DNA from: JALSNL01 sp036479585
GTDB taxonomy: Bacteria; Bacteroidota; Ignavibacteria; Ignavibacteriales; Melioribacteraceae
Assembly (NCBI GenBank): GCA_965224785.1
Contig: OZ245062.1
Coordinates: 1-64,000, forward strand
Direction of reading: 5' to 3'
Length of the DNA stretch: 64,000 nucleotides
The stretch's first letter is position 1. Each line of letters begins with the position of its first letter. Of this stretch, positions 28,254 through 36,119 are shown piece after piece. The position numbers and the translations under genes were made by a program. A model generated the notes under the pieces. That model saw only the letters and a list, made by a program, of their open reading frames with translations, was not told the origin of the DNA and searched no databases.

Positions 28254-29375
28254 TTAAACTAACAATTCAAGAAGTGAGTTCTGAATCATTTCAAAATTGT
28301 ATGGCTTAAGTAATAACTTAGAAATGTGTTTTGTATTTGCTACTATTTCTTTATCGTTGGTAGAACCAGTTGATAGAATTATTGGTAATTTTGTATTTGT
28401 TCTTCTTATCTCTTTTATACATTCAATCCCATTCATCTCAGGCATATTTTTATCAATAAATATTAAATCAATTTTTTCTCTATTGTAATAATTTAGAACA
28501 TCAATTCCGTTGGAAGCACTGAGGACATTAAGGTTTAGCGATGTTAATAAATCTTTTAATACCTCTCGTTGAAAAGAATCATCCTCGGCAATTACAACAG
28601 TTTCGTTTTTGAAAGATATTTTCTCTTCTTGTTTTAAATTTGGAATATACAACTTGAAAGCTGTTCCTTTATTTACTTTGCTTTTAACTTTTATAAAACC
28701 AGAATGTTTTTCAATTATTTCTTTTACTATTGATAATCCTAAACCACTTTGTCTAGTGGTAGTTTTTGTAGAAAATCCCTTATCAAATATTTTATTGATA
28801 TTGTTCGAGCTTATTCCTTTACCAGTATCTTTAATTTCAATTACTGCATATTCCTCATCCTTAGTATTGTCAAACCAATTCTCAAGCGAAACTAAAATTT
28901 TCCCACTTCCACTTAAAGTGTCACTAGCATTTATTATTAAGTTTAACAATAATCTATAAATATCAGTCTTGTTTCCGTAAACTTCATCGTTAACAACATT
29001 GTTTGAGTATGTTATTTTAATATTATCAGAAAGTGAATCTTTAACTGAGATAATAGTTTCATCAATTATTGTATCTAGATTAACTTTTGATTTCTTATAA
29101 ATATCTTTTTCTTCGCTTAAGATTTGACTAATAATATTATTGGCTTTTTCAGAATTATTCTGAATGTTATCAAGTAGATTTCTCAAACTTAGTTTGTCGT
29201 TAATTTTTTCTTTTGCTAAATCAACACCAATAGAAATATTATTAATAACATTATTAAGATCGTGTGCAATTGTTTTAAGTTGATGTAATGATTTTATGTA
29301 TTGACTATTTGTATTGGGCTGTACTTTATTTGTAATGCCAGGTAAGGGTAATATTTTAAAATTATTGTTGCTCAT
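28254..29375 (-). CDS. Soluble hybrid histidine kinase with C-terminal receiver
   Basis: The 373-residue protein has no membrane segment. His38 in IAHDLNNVINN is an NtrB/NtrY-like H-box. The HATPase domain follows (NLIINASDTL, EIKDTGKGIS, SGLGLSIVKEI). A receiver occupies ~255-373 with phosphoacceptor Asp308 (FIDKNMPEMNG) and conserved Lys near 357. No sensory domain is visible beyond ~30 N-terminal residues, so input probably comes from a partner protein. It is downstream of, and 2 bp from, the sigma54 activator gene, an NtrB/NtrC-like pair. It is convergent with the DHp-only gene. Confidence 0.9.
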   Translation of the reverse strand: MSNNNFKILPLPGITNKVQPNTNSQYIKSLHQLKTIAHDLNNVINNISIGVDLAKEKINDKLSLRNLLDNIQNNSEKANNIISQILSEEKDIYKKSKVNLDTIIDETIISVKDSLSDNIKITYSNNVVNDEVYGNKTDIYRLLLNLIINASDTLSGSGKILVSLENWFDNTKDEEYAVIEIKDTGKGISSNNINKIFDKGFSTKTTTRQSGLGLSIVKEIIEKHSGFIKVKSKVNKGTAFKLYIPNLKQEEKISFKNETVVIAEDDSFQREVLKDLLTSLNLNVLSASNGIDVLNYYNREKIDLIFIDKNMPEMNGIECIKEIRRTNTKLPIILSTGSTNDKEIVANTKHISKLLLKPYNFEMIQNSLLELLV

Positions 29376-29377
29376 CT

Positions 29378-30724
29378 CTATTTCAGACTGTATTTTTTTA
29401 TTTTACTGTAAAGAGTTTTCTGACTAATACCTAAGGAGCGTGCTGTATCTTCTCTATTCCATTCATTTAAATTTAATGCTTTTCTAATGTGAATTCTCTC
29501 AACATCTTCCAGCTTTAGAAAATTATTTTCACCTTCTCCTTCAAACTCGTATCCTGATTTAAATTCTGGAAGAGCCAAGTCTTTCAATTCAATAGTTTCT
29601 CCATCTGCAAAAATTACTGCTCGCTCAATCATGTGTTCCAACTCCCTAACATTACCAGGAAATTGATAATTCATTAATTCAGACATAGCTTCTGGAGATA
29701 ATTTTTTAGGTTCATTGATTGAACATTTTTTCTCTAAAAAGAAATCAACTAACAAATTTATATCTTTCTCTCTTTCAACAAGTGGGGGAATGGTTAATGT
29801 TATTACGTTAAGTCGAAATAGTAAATCTCTTCTGAATTTTTTTTCATCAGCATACTCTAATAAATTTCTATTAGTTGCTGCAATAACTCTTATGTTGGAA
29901 GTTAAATTATTTACGCCACCAACATGTCTAAATTCTCCATTTTCTAAAAACCTTAATAGTTTTGGTTGTAGAGTTAGGCTTAGCTCACCTATTTCATCCA
30001 AAAACAAAGTGCCGCCATCTGCTATTTCTACTAAACCTTGCTTCGAAGTTTTAGCATCTGTAAATGCTCCTTTCTCATATCCAAAAAGTTCACTTTCCAT
30101 TAATTGATCTGGTAGAGATGCACAGTTTATTGCAACAAGTGGTTTATTGTTTCGCTTAGATTGTTTGTGTATGAATTCAGCAAAAAGTTCTTTACCAGTT
30201 CCGGTTTCTCCTTCAAGCAAAATATTTGAATCGGACATTGCAGAGCGTTTGGCTAAACCAAGTACTTGTTTTATGCTTGTACTTTTGCCAATAATGTTAC
30301 AGTCTTTTACTATTTTATCTTTATCATTATTGGTTGCATTTTTTGCAAGAAGCTCTTGATGGTTTAATGCTCTTTCAATTGTAAGTAATAATTGTTGAAA
30401 GTTGTATGGTTTATTGATAAAATCGTATGCACCAAGTTTCACACATTCAATAGCAATTCGCATATCAGATTTAGCAGTAAGAACAATTGTTTGTAGTTGC
30501 GATTTATTTTCTTGGGCATATTTTAATACTTTTTTACCGGGAACATATTGCATTTCCAAATCTAAAAGTAAAATATCATAGTTTGTAATTTTTAACTTTT
30601 CAATTGCATTTTTCCCATCATAAACTATATCAACATTATAGTTTTCATTTACTAGTTCTTCCTTTAGTAAATAGCATAATGTCTCATCATCATCTGCAAT
30701 AAGTATTCTTGGATTGTTATTCAT
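29378..30724 (-). CDS. NtrC-family sigma54-dependent response regulator
   Basis: The 448-residue activator has an N-terminal receiver (acidic pair DDDE at 11-14, phosphoacceptor Asp55, Lys105), a AAA+ domain with Walker A GETGTGKE (172-179), the sigma54-contacting loop GAFTDA (219-224), Walker B GGTLFLDEIGE, and a Fis-type helix-turn-helix at the C-terminus (REDTARSLGISQKTLYSKIK). All residues needed to open sigma54 promoters are present. Together with the kinase next to it and the sigma54-like sites before both pilin genes, a PilR-like role is a reasonable inference. Confidence 0.94.
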   Translation of the reverse strand: MNNNPRILIADDDETLCYLLKEELVNENYNVDIVYDGKNAIEKLKITNYDILLLDLEMQYVPGKKVLKYAQENKSQLQTIVLTAKSDMRIAIECVKLGAYDFINKPYNFQQLLLTIERALNHQELLAKNATNNDKDKIVKDCNIIGKSTSIKQVLGLAKRSAMSDSNILLEGETGTGKELFAEFIHKQSKRNNKPLVAINCASLPDQLMESELFGYEKGAFTDAKTSKQGLVEIADGGTLFLDEIGELSLTLQPKLLRFLENGEFRHVGGVNNLTSNIRVIAATNRNLLEYADEKKFRRDLLFRLNVITLTIPPLVEREKDINLLVDFFLEKKCSINEPKKLSPEAMSELMNYQFPGNVRELEHMIERAVIFADGETIELKDLALPEFKSGYEFEGEGENNFLKLEDVERIHIRKALNLNEWNREDTARSLGISQKTLYSKIKKYSLK

Positions 30725-30901
30725 ATATAAAAAGCTAAGGATAATTTGATGTTAATTATTATACACTTTGTAAGAAAATGTATTATTTCAATTTATTATC
30801 GAATAAAGCTTCTAGAGGTTTAATGAATAAAAAATATAAAAATGATTTAATTATTGGTAAAATTGAAGAAATATTGCTATGTTTGAAATCTTAATTTTTA
30901 T

Positions 30902-30973
30902 GGGAGCGTAGCTCAGTGGTAGAGCATCTGCCTTTTAAGCAGAGGGTCGGTGGTTCGAGACCACCCGCTCTCA
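30902..30973 (+). tRNA. tRNA-Lys (anticodon TTT)
   Basis: This is a complete 72-base cloverleaf without encoded CCA. The acceptor is GGGAGCG/CGCTCTC with one G-T wobble. The D stem is GCTC/GAGC. The anticodon arm is TCTGC-CTTTTAA-GCAGA with TTT at 34-36. The T arm is GGTGG-TTCGAGA-CCACC and the discriminator is A. A terminator follows. Confidence 0.97.
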
Positions 30974-30986
30974 CAAAAGCCTGGAA
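30942..30986 (+). repeat. 45-bp direct repeat of the tRNA-Lys 3' end, left copy
   Basis: Bases 30942-30986 are identical to 31309-31353. They cover the variable loop, T arm, 3' acceptor strand and start of the terminator hairpin. The pair flanks the GIY-YIG gene in the way att or homing sites flank an insertion in a tRNA gene. Confidence 0.85.
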
Positions 30987-31009
30987 TTGTTTCCGGGCTT
31001 TTGATTTTT
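30975..31009 (+). terminator. Terminator of tRNA-Lys
   Basis: The arms AAAAGCC and GGCTTTT flank an inner GGAA/TTCC stem and are followed by gaTTTTT. The first half of this hairpin is inside the 45-bp segment that is duplicated at 31309-31353. Confidence 0.8.
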
Positions 31010-31024
31010 AAATAGAGGCAAAAA

Positions 31025-31282
31025 ATGCCACATTATGTTTACGTACTAAAATCAGAGACATCACAAAGACATTATTATGGAGAAACCCAAGACCTAGCAG
31101 ATCGAATTAAACGACATAATGAGAATAGAAGTAAATCAACAAAGAATCGTGGACCTTGGAAAATAGTAATTTCAGCCACACTAATTTCAAAATCAGAAGC
31201 ATGTAAGTTAGAAAAGAAACTTAAGAATATGAAAAGCCCGCAAAGGGCAATTGCATATTTGAGAAAGCTCAAAGAGAAGTAG
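31025..31282 (+). CDS. GIY-YIG nuclease domain protein
   Basis: This small single-domain nuclease (85 residues) has the GIY-YIG signature as YVYVLKSE and YYGETQDL, the Arg-bearing helix DRIKRHNENR and a Lys-rich C-terminus. It has an unusually good ribosome binding site (agagg, 31015-31019). The gene sits between an intact tRNA-Lys and a degenerate tRNA copy. Its last codons and TAG stop lie inside the D arm of that second copy, so the 3' end of the gene is made of tRNA-derived sequence. Proteins of this size (UPF0213/YhbQ-like) have no firm cellular role. The context suggests a mobile or homing-type nuclease gene targeting tRNA genes, which is inference. Confidence 0.88.
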   Translation: MPHYVYVLKSETSQRHYYGETQDLADRIKRHNENRSKSTKNRGPWKIVISATLISKSEACKLEKKLKNMKSPQRAIAYLRKLKEK

Positions 31283-31340
31283 AGCATCCCGACTTGTTTT
31301 TAAGTCGGGAGGGTCGGTGGTTCGAGACCACCCGCTCTCA
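31267..31340 (+). pseudogene. Degenerate second tRNA-Lys copy (pseudo-tRNA)
   Basis: It retains a D stem GCTC/GAGC (31267-31270, 31282-31285) with an enlarged loop. The anticodon arm has been lengthened to CCCGACTT/AAGTCGGG around TTTTT. The T arm and 3' acceptor strand are perfect (GGTGG-TTCGAGA-CCACC-CGCTCTCA). The 5' acceptor strand is not recognisable. From 31309 to 31353 it is identical to 30942-30986 of the intact tRNA and its terminator. Confidence 0.75.
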
Positions 31341-31353
31341 CAAAAGCCTGGAA
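31309..31353 (+). repeat. 45-bp direct repeat of the tRNA-Lys 3' end, right copy
   Basis: This is identical to 30942-30986. It runs into its own terminator hairpin (AAAGCC/GGCTTT, 31343-31368), slightly diverged from the first. The 31369-31642 stretch after it is AT-rich with no feature I can support. Confidence 0.85.
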
Positions 31354-31642
31354 ATATTTCCGGGCTTTGTGTTTTTAATTCCAAATCTATAGTCTTACTT
31401 ATCAATTCTACTCTATTTTGCCGAATATTTTACAAAAATATTTTAATCTAAAAAAACCCAAAACCTTCAAACCGATTTTAATTATCAAAGTAATTCATTA
31501 GGCTTTATTTGTCTTGGTATCTTAGTATCTTATGAAATCAAATTGGATAGTTTGATTATTTCCATTATTCTCAACATTTTATATTAGTTCAAAAAAAATA
31601 ATTATTAAAACCAATATCTTTTTTAAGTAATCTAAGGTAAAC

Positions 31643-33292
31643 ATGGAAAACCAAAAAACTGTTACAAAAGAAAAAATTTCTATTAAAGAAAAAATTGGAT
31701 ATGGATTAGGTGATACTGCATCAAATCTATTTTTCCAAACTTTTATGATGTTTCTTCTCTACTTTTATACAGATGTATTTGGCATTTCTGCCGCTGCGGC
31801 TGGAACAATGTTTCTTGTTACAAGAATTTGGGATTCTGTAAATGATCCTTTAATGGGAATTCTTAGTGATAGAACAAATACAAAATGGGGAAAATTTAGA
31901 CCGTATCTTTTATGGTTAGCAGTGCCTTTTGGAATTGTTGGAGTATTAACTTTTACTACACCTGACCTTAGTATTGCCGGAAAGGTTACCTATGCTTACA
32001 TAACCTATACATTGATGATGATGGTATATACTGCTATTAACATTCCGTACTCAGCATTAATGGGAGTTGTATCATCAGATACTTTAGAAAGAATAAGCTT
32101 TTCTCAATATAGATTTGTCTTTGCATTTGCTGGTGCATTTTTAGTGCAAGGTCTTACTCTTCCACTTGTTAATACCATTGGCGGAGGTAATACAGATGTG
32201 TTTTCTGCTTCAGTTCAAAATCATCAAATTGTAATTACAGAACAAGGTAACGGAACTTCAAAACTTTTATTAGAAGTAGATACCGGTTTAGAAAAACCAC
32301 TTTCTGAAAAAGTTGTGGTTAATATTTATGCAAGTGAATTAAAAGATGATATAGATACTTCAACAGATATATTATTTTTGGAGGAAGGTTTTGGTGAATA
32401 TACTCTAGATCCTGGAAAGTACTTTGAAACTGATGTTGGCTCAGCTCCCATAACAACAAGTGTAGTTAATGAAGTTAAAGGTTTTCAGGGGACGATGACA
32501 ATTTTTGCGGTTGCTGCAGTTCTTCTGTTTCTAATAACATTTTATACAACAAAAGAGCGTGTAAGTCCGCCAAAAGAACAAAAAACAAAACTGATTGATG
32601 ACATTAAAGATTTGTTCAGTAATACACCTTGGGTAGTTTTGTTCTTTATTGGAGTGTTTACATTATCGTATGTTTCCATACGGAACGGTGCGATAATGTA
32701 CTATTTTAAATATTATATTGAGGATGAAGTTATTGTAACAGCTTTTATGTTAGTTGGTACTGTTACAAGCATTGGTGCAATTTTTATGACAGAGTGGCTA
32801 TCCAAAATGTTTGGGAAGAAAAATGTTTTTATTGCTGCTATGACTTTAACTACAATTTTTTCGGTAGCCTTTTTCTTCTTAACAAAGGAAGATATTGTAT
32901 TGATGTTCATTTTACAAATATTAGGTGGAATTGCATCCGGTCCAACAGCACCAATAGTTTGGTCAATGTACACTGACTGTGCTGACTATTCGGAATGGAA
33001 GCAAGGAAGGCGAGCTACAGGGCTAGTGATGTCAGCTTCAACTATGGCACAAAAATTTGGTTGGACAATTGGCGGAGCTTTAGCTGGTTGGATATTAGCA
33101 GCTTATGGATTTAAAGCTAATGTTGCTCAATCGCAAGAAACTGTACAAGGCATAATTTTAATGATGAGTTTAATTCCAGCTGTAGGAAGTGCAGCAGCAG
33201 CAGTTCTTATGTATTTCTATAGGCTTGATGATAAGATGATGTTTCAAATTGAAAAAGACTTAAATGAGAGAAGGGGAATTATTGTTGAATAG
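31643..33292 (+). CDS. GPH-family sugar:cation symporter with an extracytoplasmic insertion
   Basis: The 549-residue protein is a 12-helix MFS transporter of the glycoside-pentoside-hexuronide (MelB-like) group. Diagnostic segments are YGLGDTASNLFFQ, the cation-site region TRIWDSVNDPLMG and SDRTNTKWGKFRPYLLW, and the late DCADYSEWKQGRRATG. Between about residues 180 and 280 a ~100-residue polar, beta-rich segment (QIVITEQGNGTSKLL ... LEEGFGEYTLDPGKYF) interrupts the membrane core at the position of a periplasmic loop. This makes it about 90 residues longer than usual. The GH94 phosphorylase gene 62 bp downstream suggests it imports the disaccharide that enzyme splits. Confidence 0.9.
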   Translation: MENQKTVTKEKISIKEKIGYGLGDTASNLFFQTFMMFLLYFYTDVFGISAAAAGTMFLVTRIWDSVNDPLMGILSDRTNTKWGKFRPYLLWLAVPFGIVGVLTFTTPDLSIAGKVTYAYITYTLMMMVYTAINIPYSALMGVVSSDTLERISFSQYRFVFAFAGAFLVQGLTLPLVNTIGGGNTDVFSASVQNHQIVITEQGNGTSKLLLEVDTGLEKPLSEKVVVNIYASELKDDIDTSTDILFLEEGFGEYTLDPGKYFETDVGSAPITTSVVNEVKGFQGTMTIFAVAAVLLFLITFYTTKERVSPPKEQKTKLIDDIKDLFSNTPWVVLFFIGVFTLSYVSIRNGAIMYYFKYYIEDEVIVTAFMLVGTVTSIGAIFMTEWLSKMFGKKNVFIAAMTLTTIFSVAFFFLTKEDIVLMFILQILGGIASGPTAPIVWSMYTDCADYSEWKQGRRATGLVMSASTMAQKFGWTIGGALAGWILAAYGFKANVAQSQETVQGIILMMSLIPAVGSAAAAVLMYFYRLDDKMMFQIEKDLNERRGIIVE

Positions 33293-33354
33293 TAAATTTT
33301 ATATTTCAAAGTAAAAATTGTAAACTGGATAAGTAATATAGAAAACGGAATAAA

Positions 33355-35742
33355 ATGAAATACGGATACTTTGATGACGATAATAAAGAATATGTAATTG
33401 AAAGACCTGATACACCAGCATCTTGGAGTAACTATCTTGGTTCAACTCGCTATGGTTCTATCATTACTAACAATGCTGGCGGTTATAGCTTCTTTCATTC
33501 TACTGCTCAAGGAAGATTAACGAGGTTAAGATTTAATAATGTACCGTTAGATCAGCCTGGAAAATATATTTATTTACATGATAAAGATTCGAAAGATTTT
33601 TGGTCATCATCATGGCAACCAGTTGCAAAACCTTTAGATGAATATAAAACCGAATGCAGACATGGAACAGCTTATACAAAAATCACTTCCGAGTATAAAA
33701 AGATAAAAACGGAAACAACTTATTTCGTTCCTCTTGAAAAAGACTATGAAGTTTGGTTACTAAAAGTAAAAAATAATGATAGTAAAAAACGTAGCTTAAG
33801 ATTATTTACCTACGTTGAATTTACTTGTGATTGGAATATCGAAAATGATATCAATAATCTTCAATACACACAATATATTTCCAAATCCCAAATTAAAAAT
33901 AATATTATAGAAGTTGATGTAACTCCAAATTTGCCTGAACCTTCAGATCAATTCCAAGAAAATGGCGTTCAAAGAAATACTTTTATTGCTTTAGCTGGAG
34001 CTGAGTTAACAGGTTACGAAACTGATAGAGAAAAGTTTTTAGGAAAGTACAGAACCTATGCAAACCCTACCATTGTTGAACAAGGAGAATGTACAGATTA
34101 TTTAAGTGATGGTGGAAATCCGTGTGGTGTTCTTCAATTTGATGTTAGTCTTGAACCCGGAGAAGAAAAATATGTAACTGTTTTAATGGGTGTTGGCAAA
34201 GCAGATGTTGAAGGGAAAGAAGCCGTTGAAATATTTACAGATGAAAAAGTTACAATTTTCGAATTAGAAAAAGTAAAAAAATACTGGCACTCAAAATTAG
34301 GAAGTATAACTTTTGATGTACCGGACAAAGATGTTCAAAGTATGTTAAATGTTTGGAATCCGTATAATAGTTTAATTACATACAGTTGGTCAAGAGCCGC
34401 AAGCCTAATATATACGGGGGCAAGAGATGGTTTGGGTTATAGAGATACAGTTCAGGATTTGCTAAGCGTGTTACCTATGATTACTGAAGAAGCTGGTAAA
34501 AGATTAGAGCTAATGATAACTGGACAAGTTTCAACTGGTGGAGCAATGCCTGTTGTAAAACCATTTGCACATAATACCGGAAAAGAAAAACTTCCTGCTG
34601 AAGACGAGTACCGTTCCGATGATACAATGTGGCTGTTCAATACAATTCCGGCTTATGTAAAAGAAACTGGTAATTTAGATTTTTACAATAAGGAGTTGCC
34701 CTTTGCAGATACAGGCACTACAACGGTTTTACAACATATGCAAAGAGCAATTGAATTTAATTTGGAAAGAACAGGTTGGCATAATTTACCAAGTGGGTTA
34801 TTTGCTGACTGGAATGATTCCTTGCGTTTAAGTAATGAGGGTGAATCGATTTTTGTTTCTTTCCAATTAAGATACGCTCTAAAAACTTATGTAGAAATTA
34901 ACACAATGCTTAACAATCAAAATCAAAAGGATTGGGCTTTAGAGAAATTGAATAAACTAGATGAAATTCTTGAAGAAAATACCTGGGATGACGAATGGTA
35001 CATAAGAGCCTTTGATGAAAAAGGTGAAAAGATTGGTTCTAAAGAAAATGAAGAAGGAAAGATATTTTTGAATCCCCAGAGCTGGGCAGTATTTAGCGAA
35101 CACGCTTCTGTTGAAAGAGCTAAAGCTGCAATGGAATCAGTCTATCATAACTTGTCAACAGAGTATGGAATAATGTTGTGTAGTCCGCCATATAAAAAAG
35201 CTGATCATAATGTTAGTAAGTCCGTTCTTTTTAATGATGGAATGAAGGAGAATGCAGCTATATTTAATCATACTCTTGGCTGGGCAATAATTGCAGAAAC
35301 AATGTTAGGGAATAACGAAAGAGCTTATGAGTACTACCGTGCATATCTTCCAGCAGCTTATAATGATAGAGCAGATTTAAGAGAAGTTGAACCTTATGTT
35401 TATTGTCAATCTACTATGAGTAAATTTAGTAAGCAATTTGGTAAATCAAAATTACCTTGGCTAACTGGAACTGCTACTTGGGCTTATGTTGCCGCAACTC
35501 AATATATATTTGGTTTACGTCCTGATTATGATGGACTGATAATTGATCCGATTGTTCCTAAACATTGGAAAGAATTTTCAATGAATAGAAGATTTAGAAA
35601 TAAACAATTTAATATAAAAGTGAAAAATTCCGGAAGTAAAAAGCGTGTTAATGAAATTATCTGCAACGGTAAAAAAATCTCGGGGAATAAAATTCCCACA
35701 TCTTTGTTTGAGGTAAGTAACGAAGTAGAAATTTATATTTAA
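33355..35742 (+). CDS. GH94 disaccharide phosphorylase (cellobiose/chitobiose/laminaribiose type)
   Basis: This 795-residue cytosolic enzyme splits a beta-linked disaccharide with inorganic phosphate to give a sugar-1-phosphate and a free sugar. The N-terminal beta-sandwich (MKYGYFDDDNKEYVIERPDT; NAGGYSFFHST) is followed by the (alpha/alpha)6 barrel with RDGLGYRDTVQDLLS, YRSDDTMWLF and the catalytic acid Asp485 in LFADWNDSLR. A C-terminal jelly-roll ends the chain. No signal peptide is present. Paired with the preceding transporter, it forms an energy-saving uptake and phosphorolysis module. Which disaccharide is used cannot be settled from sequence alone. Confidence 0.9.
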   Translation: MKYGYFDDDNKEYVIERPDTPASWSNYLGSTRYGSIITNNAGGYSFFHSTAQGRLTRLRFNNVPLDQPGKYIYLHDKDSKDFWSSSWQPVAKPLDEYKTECRHGTAYTKITSEYKKIKTETTYFVPLEKDYEVWLLKVKNNDSKKRSLRLFTYVEFTCDWNIENDINNLQYTQYISKSQIKNNIIEVDVTPNLPEPSDQFQENGVQRNTFIALAGAELTGYETDREKFLGKYRTYANPTIVEQGECTDYLSDGGNPCGVLQFDVSLEPGEEKYVTVLMGVGKADVEGKEAVEIFTDEKVTIFELEKVKKYWHSKLGSITFDVPDKDVQSMLNVWNPYNSLITYSWSRAASLIYTGARDGLGYRDTVQDLLSVLPMITEEAGKRLELMITGQVSTGGAMPVVKPFAHNTGKEKLPAEDEYRSDDTMWLFNTIPAYVKETGNLDFYNKELPFADTGTTTVLQHMQRAIEFNLERTGWHNLPSGLFADWNDSLRLSNEGESIFVSFQLRYALKTYVEINTMLNNQNQKDWALEKLNKLDEILEENTWDDEWYIRAFDEKGEKIGSKENEEGKIFLNPQSWAVFSEHASVERAKAAMESVYHNLSTEYGIMLCSPPYKKADHNVSKSVLFNDGMKENAAIFNHTLGWAIIAETMLGNNERAYEYYRAYLPAAYNDRADLREVEPYVYCQSTMSKFSKQFGKSKLPWLTGTATWAYVAATQYIFGLRPDYDGLIIDPIVPKHWKEFSMNRRFRNKQFNIKVKNSGSKKRVNEIICNGKKISGNKIPTSLFEVSNEVEIYI

Positions 35743-35765
35743 TTAATTACCAAATTGCAATTATA

Positions 35766-35864
35766 AAAGATACGATCTTTGTGAAAATGGTTAAATGTTA
35801 TTGGAGAACAAATAGTCAACTTACCATAGTTTGCTAACTAAATTCTACAAAAGATCGCATCTTT
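35766..35864. repeat. Inverted-repeat element with AAAGAT..GATCTTT ends
   Basis: The end segment AAAGATACGATCTTTGTG (35766-35783) is near-complementary to ACAAAAGATCGCATCTTT (35847-35864), and each arm is itself palindromic. It lies in the otherwise featureless 377-bp gap (35743-36119) between the GH94 and TonB receptor genes. It resembles the hairpin at 14451-14483. Confidence 0.65.
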
Positions 35865-36119
35865 GAAAAGATATTTAGTTTTACTTTTCGTTTTAAAAGT
35901 TAAGTTCATATGAATTTAAGTTTATTGGAATTTTTAGTTATTCATTTAAATATTAAAATAAGATTTCATATAAATTACAAATGAATTATTTCCTCTTTTG
36001 TAGCCTCTCCTTTCTTTAGCCAGCAATAAAAATAAAGCAATGGTAAAGGAACAATAATTTTAATATCATGTACAATAACTTTATCTTAATACTACATATT
36101 ATCCTTTAAAGGTCTTTAT

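Noticed and set aside
31267..31340. Second tRNA as a functional gene
   Set aside because: The 5' acceptor strand is missing, and the D loop and anticodon arm are abnormal. It is listed as a pseudo-tRNA.
31208..31405. Minus-strand 65-codon frame across the second tRNA copy
   Set aside because: It contains GWSRTTDPPDLKTSRDALLL, which is the antisense reading of the tRNA T arm and anticodon arm. It is a by-product of the tRNA remnant, not a gene.
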